The notes under the pieces: generated by a model
Databases searched by the model: none
Told to the model about the DNA's origin: nothing
Seen by the model: the letters and a program-made list of their open reading frames with translations, nothing else
Shown: positions 40,340-40,460 of the stretch, piece after piece
Layout of the letters: the number at the start of each line of letters is the position of its first letter
Numbering within the stretch: position 1 is the stretch's first letter
Translations under genes and position numbers: made by a program
DNA from: an uncultured Bacillota bacterium
GTDB lineage: Bacteria > Bacillota > Clostridia > Peptostreptococcales > Anaerovoracaceae
Direction: 5' to 3'
DNA: 40,460 nt
NCBI GenBank assembly: GCA_958448635.1
Contig: CAUDEQ010000013.1
Span: 1 to 40,460, forward strand

Positions 40340-40460
40340 GTGAAAAGCTATAACGTGAAGGAAATCGCTGAGATGCTAAATACAAATCCCGAAACAGTTC
40401 GTCGCTGGATTCGTGACAAAAAGCTTGATGCAACTATTGTGTCTAAAAAGGGTGGTCACA
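40340..40460 (+). CDS. Helix-turn-helix (MerR/excisionase-like) protein, cut by the window end
   Basis: Only the first 40 residues are visible. They form a DNA-binding helix-turn-helix: NVKEIAEMLNTNPETVRRW followed by IRDKKLDA and a SKKGGH wing, as in excisionase-type and small MerR-like domains. GTG 40340 is the start, with GGGAGG (40324-40329) 10 nt upstream. What follows the domain is unknown, so it could be an excisionase, a regulator, or the N-terminus of a larger protein. It has its own promoter. Confidence 0.75.
   Translation, partial: MKSYNVKEIAEMLNTNPETVRRWIRDKKLDATIVSKKGGH

Overview
The window looks like chromosome of a low-to-mid GC, endospore-forming anaerobic Firmicute of the class Clostridia. 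The evidence is a spoIVA gene, AGGAGG-type ribosome binding sites, heavy use of AGA/AGG and ATA codons, queuosine salvage through QueH, ammonia-dependent AsnA, and the priA-def-fmt-rsmB-stp-prkC-rsgA-rpe / plsX-rnc-smc-ftsY / der-plsY-gpsA gene order known from Bacillus and Clostridia. I cannot name the genus from sequence alone.

Layout. Positions 1-1660 hold a tRNA operon of 12 genes (Tyr, Gly, Gly, Arg, Gln, Lys, Ser, Ser, Trp, Pro, Met, Phe) behind a good promoter. After tRNA-Ser(TGA) lies a 142-nt multi-hairpin element that ends in a copy of that tRNA's 3' end; the tail of a related element opens the window. Positions 1661-1919 are a structured leader before tdk (thymidine kinase). tdk converges with a radical SAM gene, which in turn diverges from queH.

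From queH (3744) to miaB (25552), 19 same-strand genes run with gaps of about 30 nt or less: queH, asnA, priA, def, fmt, a membrane zinc peptidase, rsmB, stp, prkC, rsgA, rpe, plsX, rnc, smc, ftsY, der, plsY, gpsA, miaB. They serve tRNA modification, replication restart, translation start and protein N-terminal processing, rRNA modification, Ser/Thr phospho-signalling, ribosome assembly, phospholipid synthesis, RNA processing, chromosome segregation and protein targeting. rlmN, fapR, fabD/fabG and acpP, often found inside this order, are absent. spoIVA follows under its own leader.

From 27209 the gene content is accessory and metabolic: a 14-TM MFS exporter; a divergent pair made of a MerR regulator fused to a zinc ribbon and a degenerate methyltransferase domain, and a lone hisD-type dehydrogenase; an APC permease; then a LacI regulator with a PreA/DHODH-like iron-sulfur flavoprotein, followed by an M20 carbamoylase and the two subunits of dihydropyrimidine dehydrogenase (preT, preA). 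The LacI gene and the carbamoylase promoter carry related palindromes (GAAACCGGTTTC and GTAACTGGTTAC). This suggests one regulon for reductive pyrimidine (or related cyclic amide) breakdown. No dihydropyrimidinase gene is present.

After the preA terminator (39656) the style changes: a small protein resembling the DUF6061 family, a strong terminator, and the start of a helix-turn-helix protein cut by the window end. This probably marks the edge of a mobile or accessory element.
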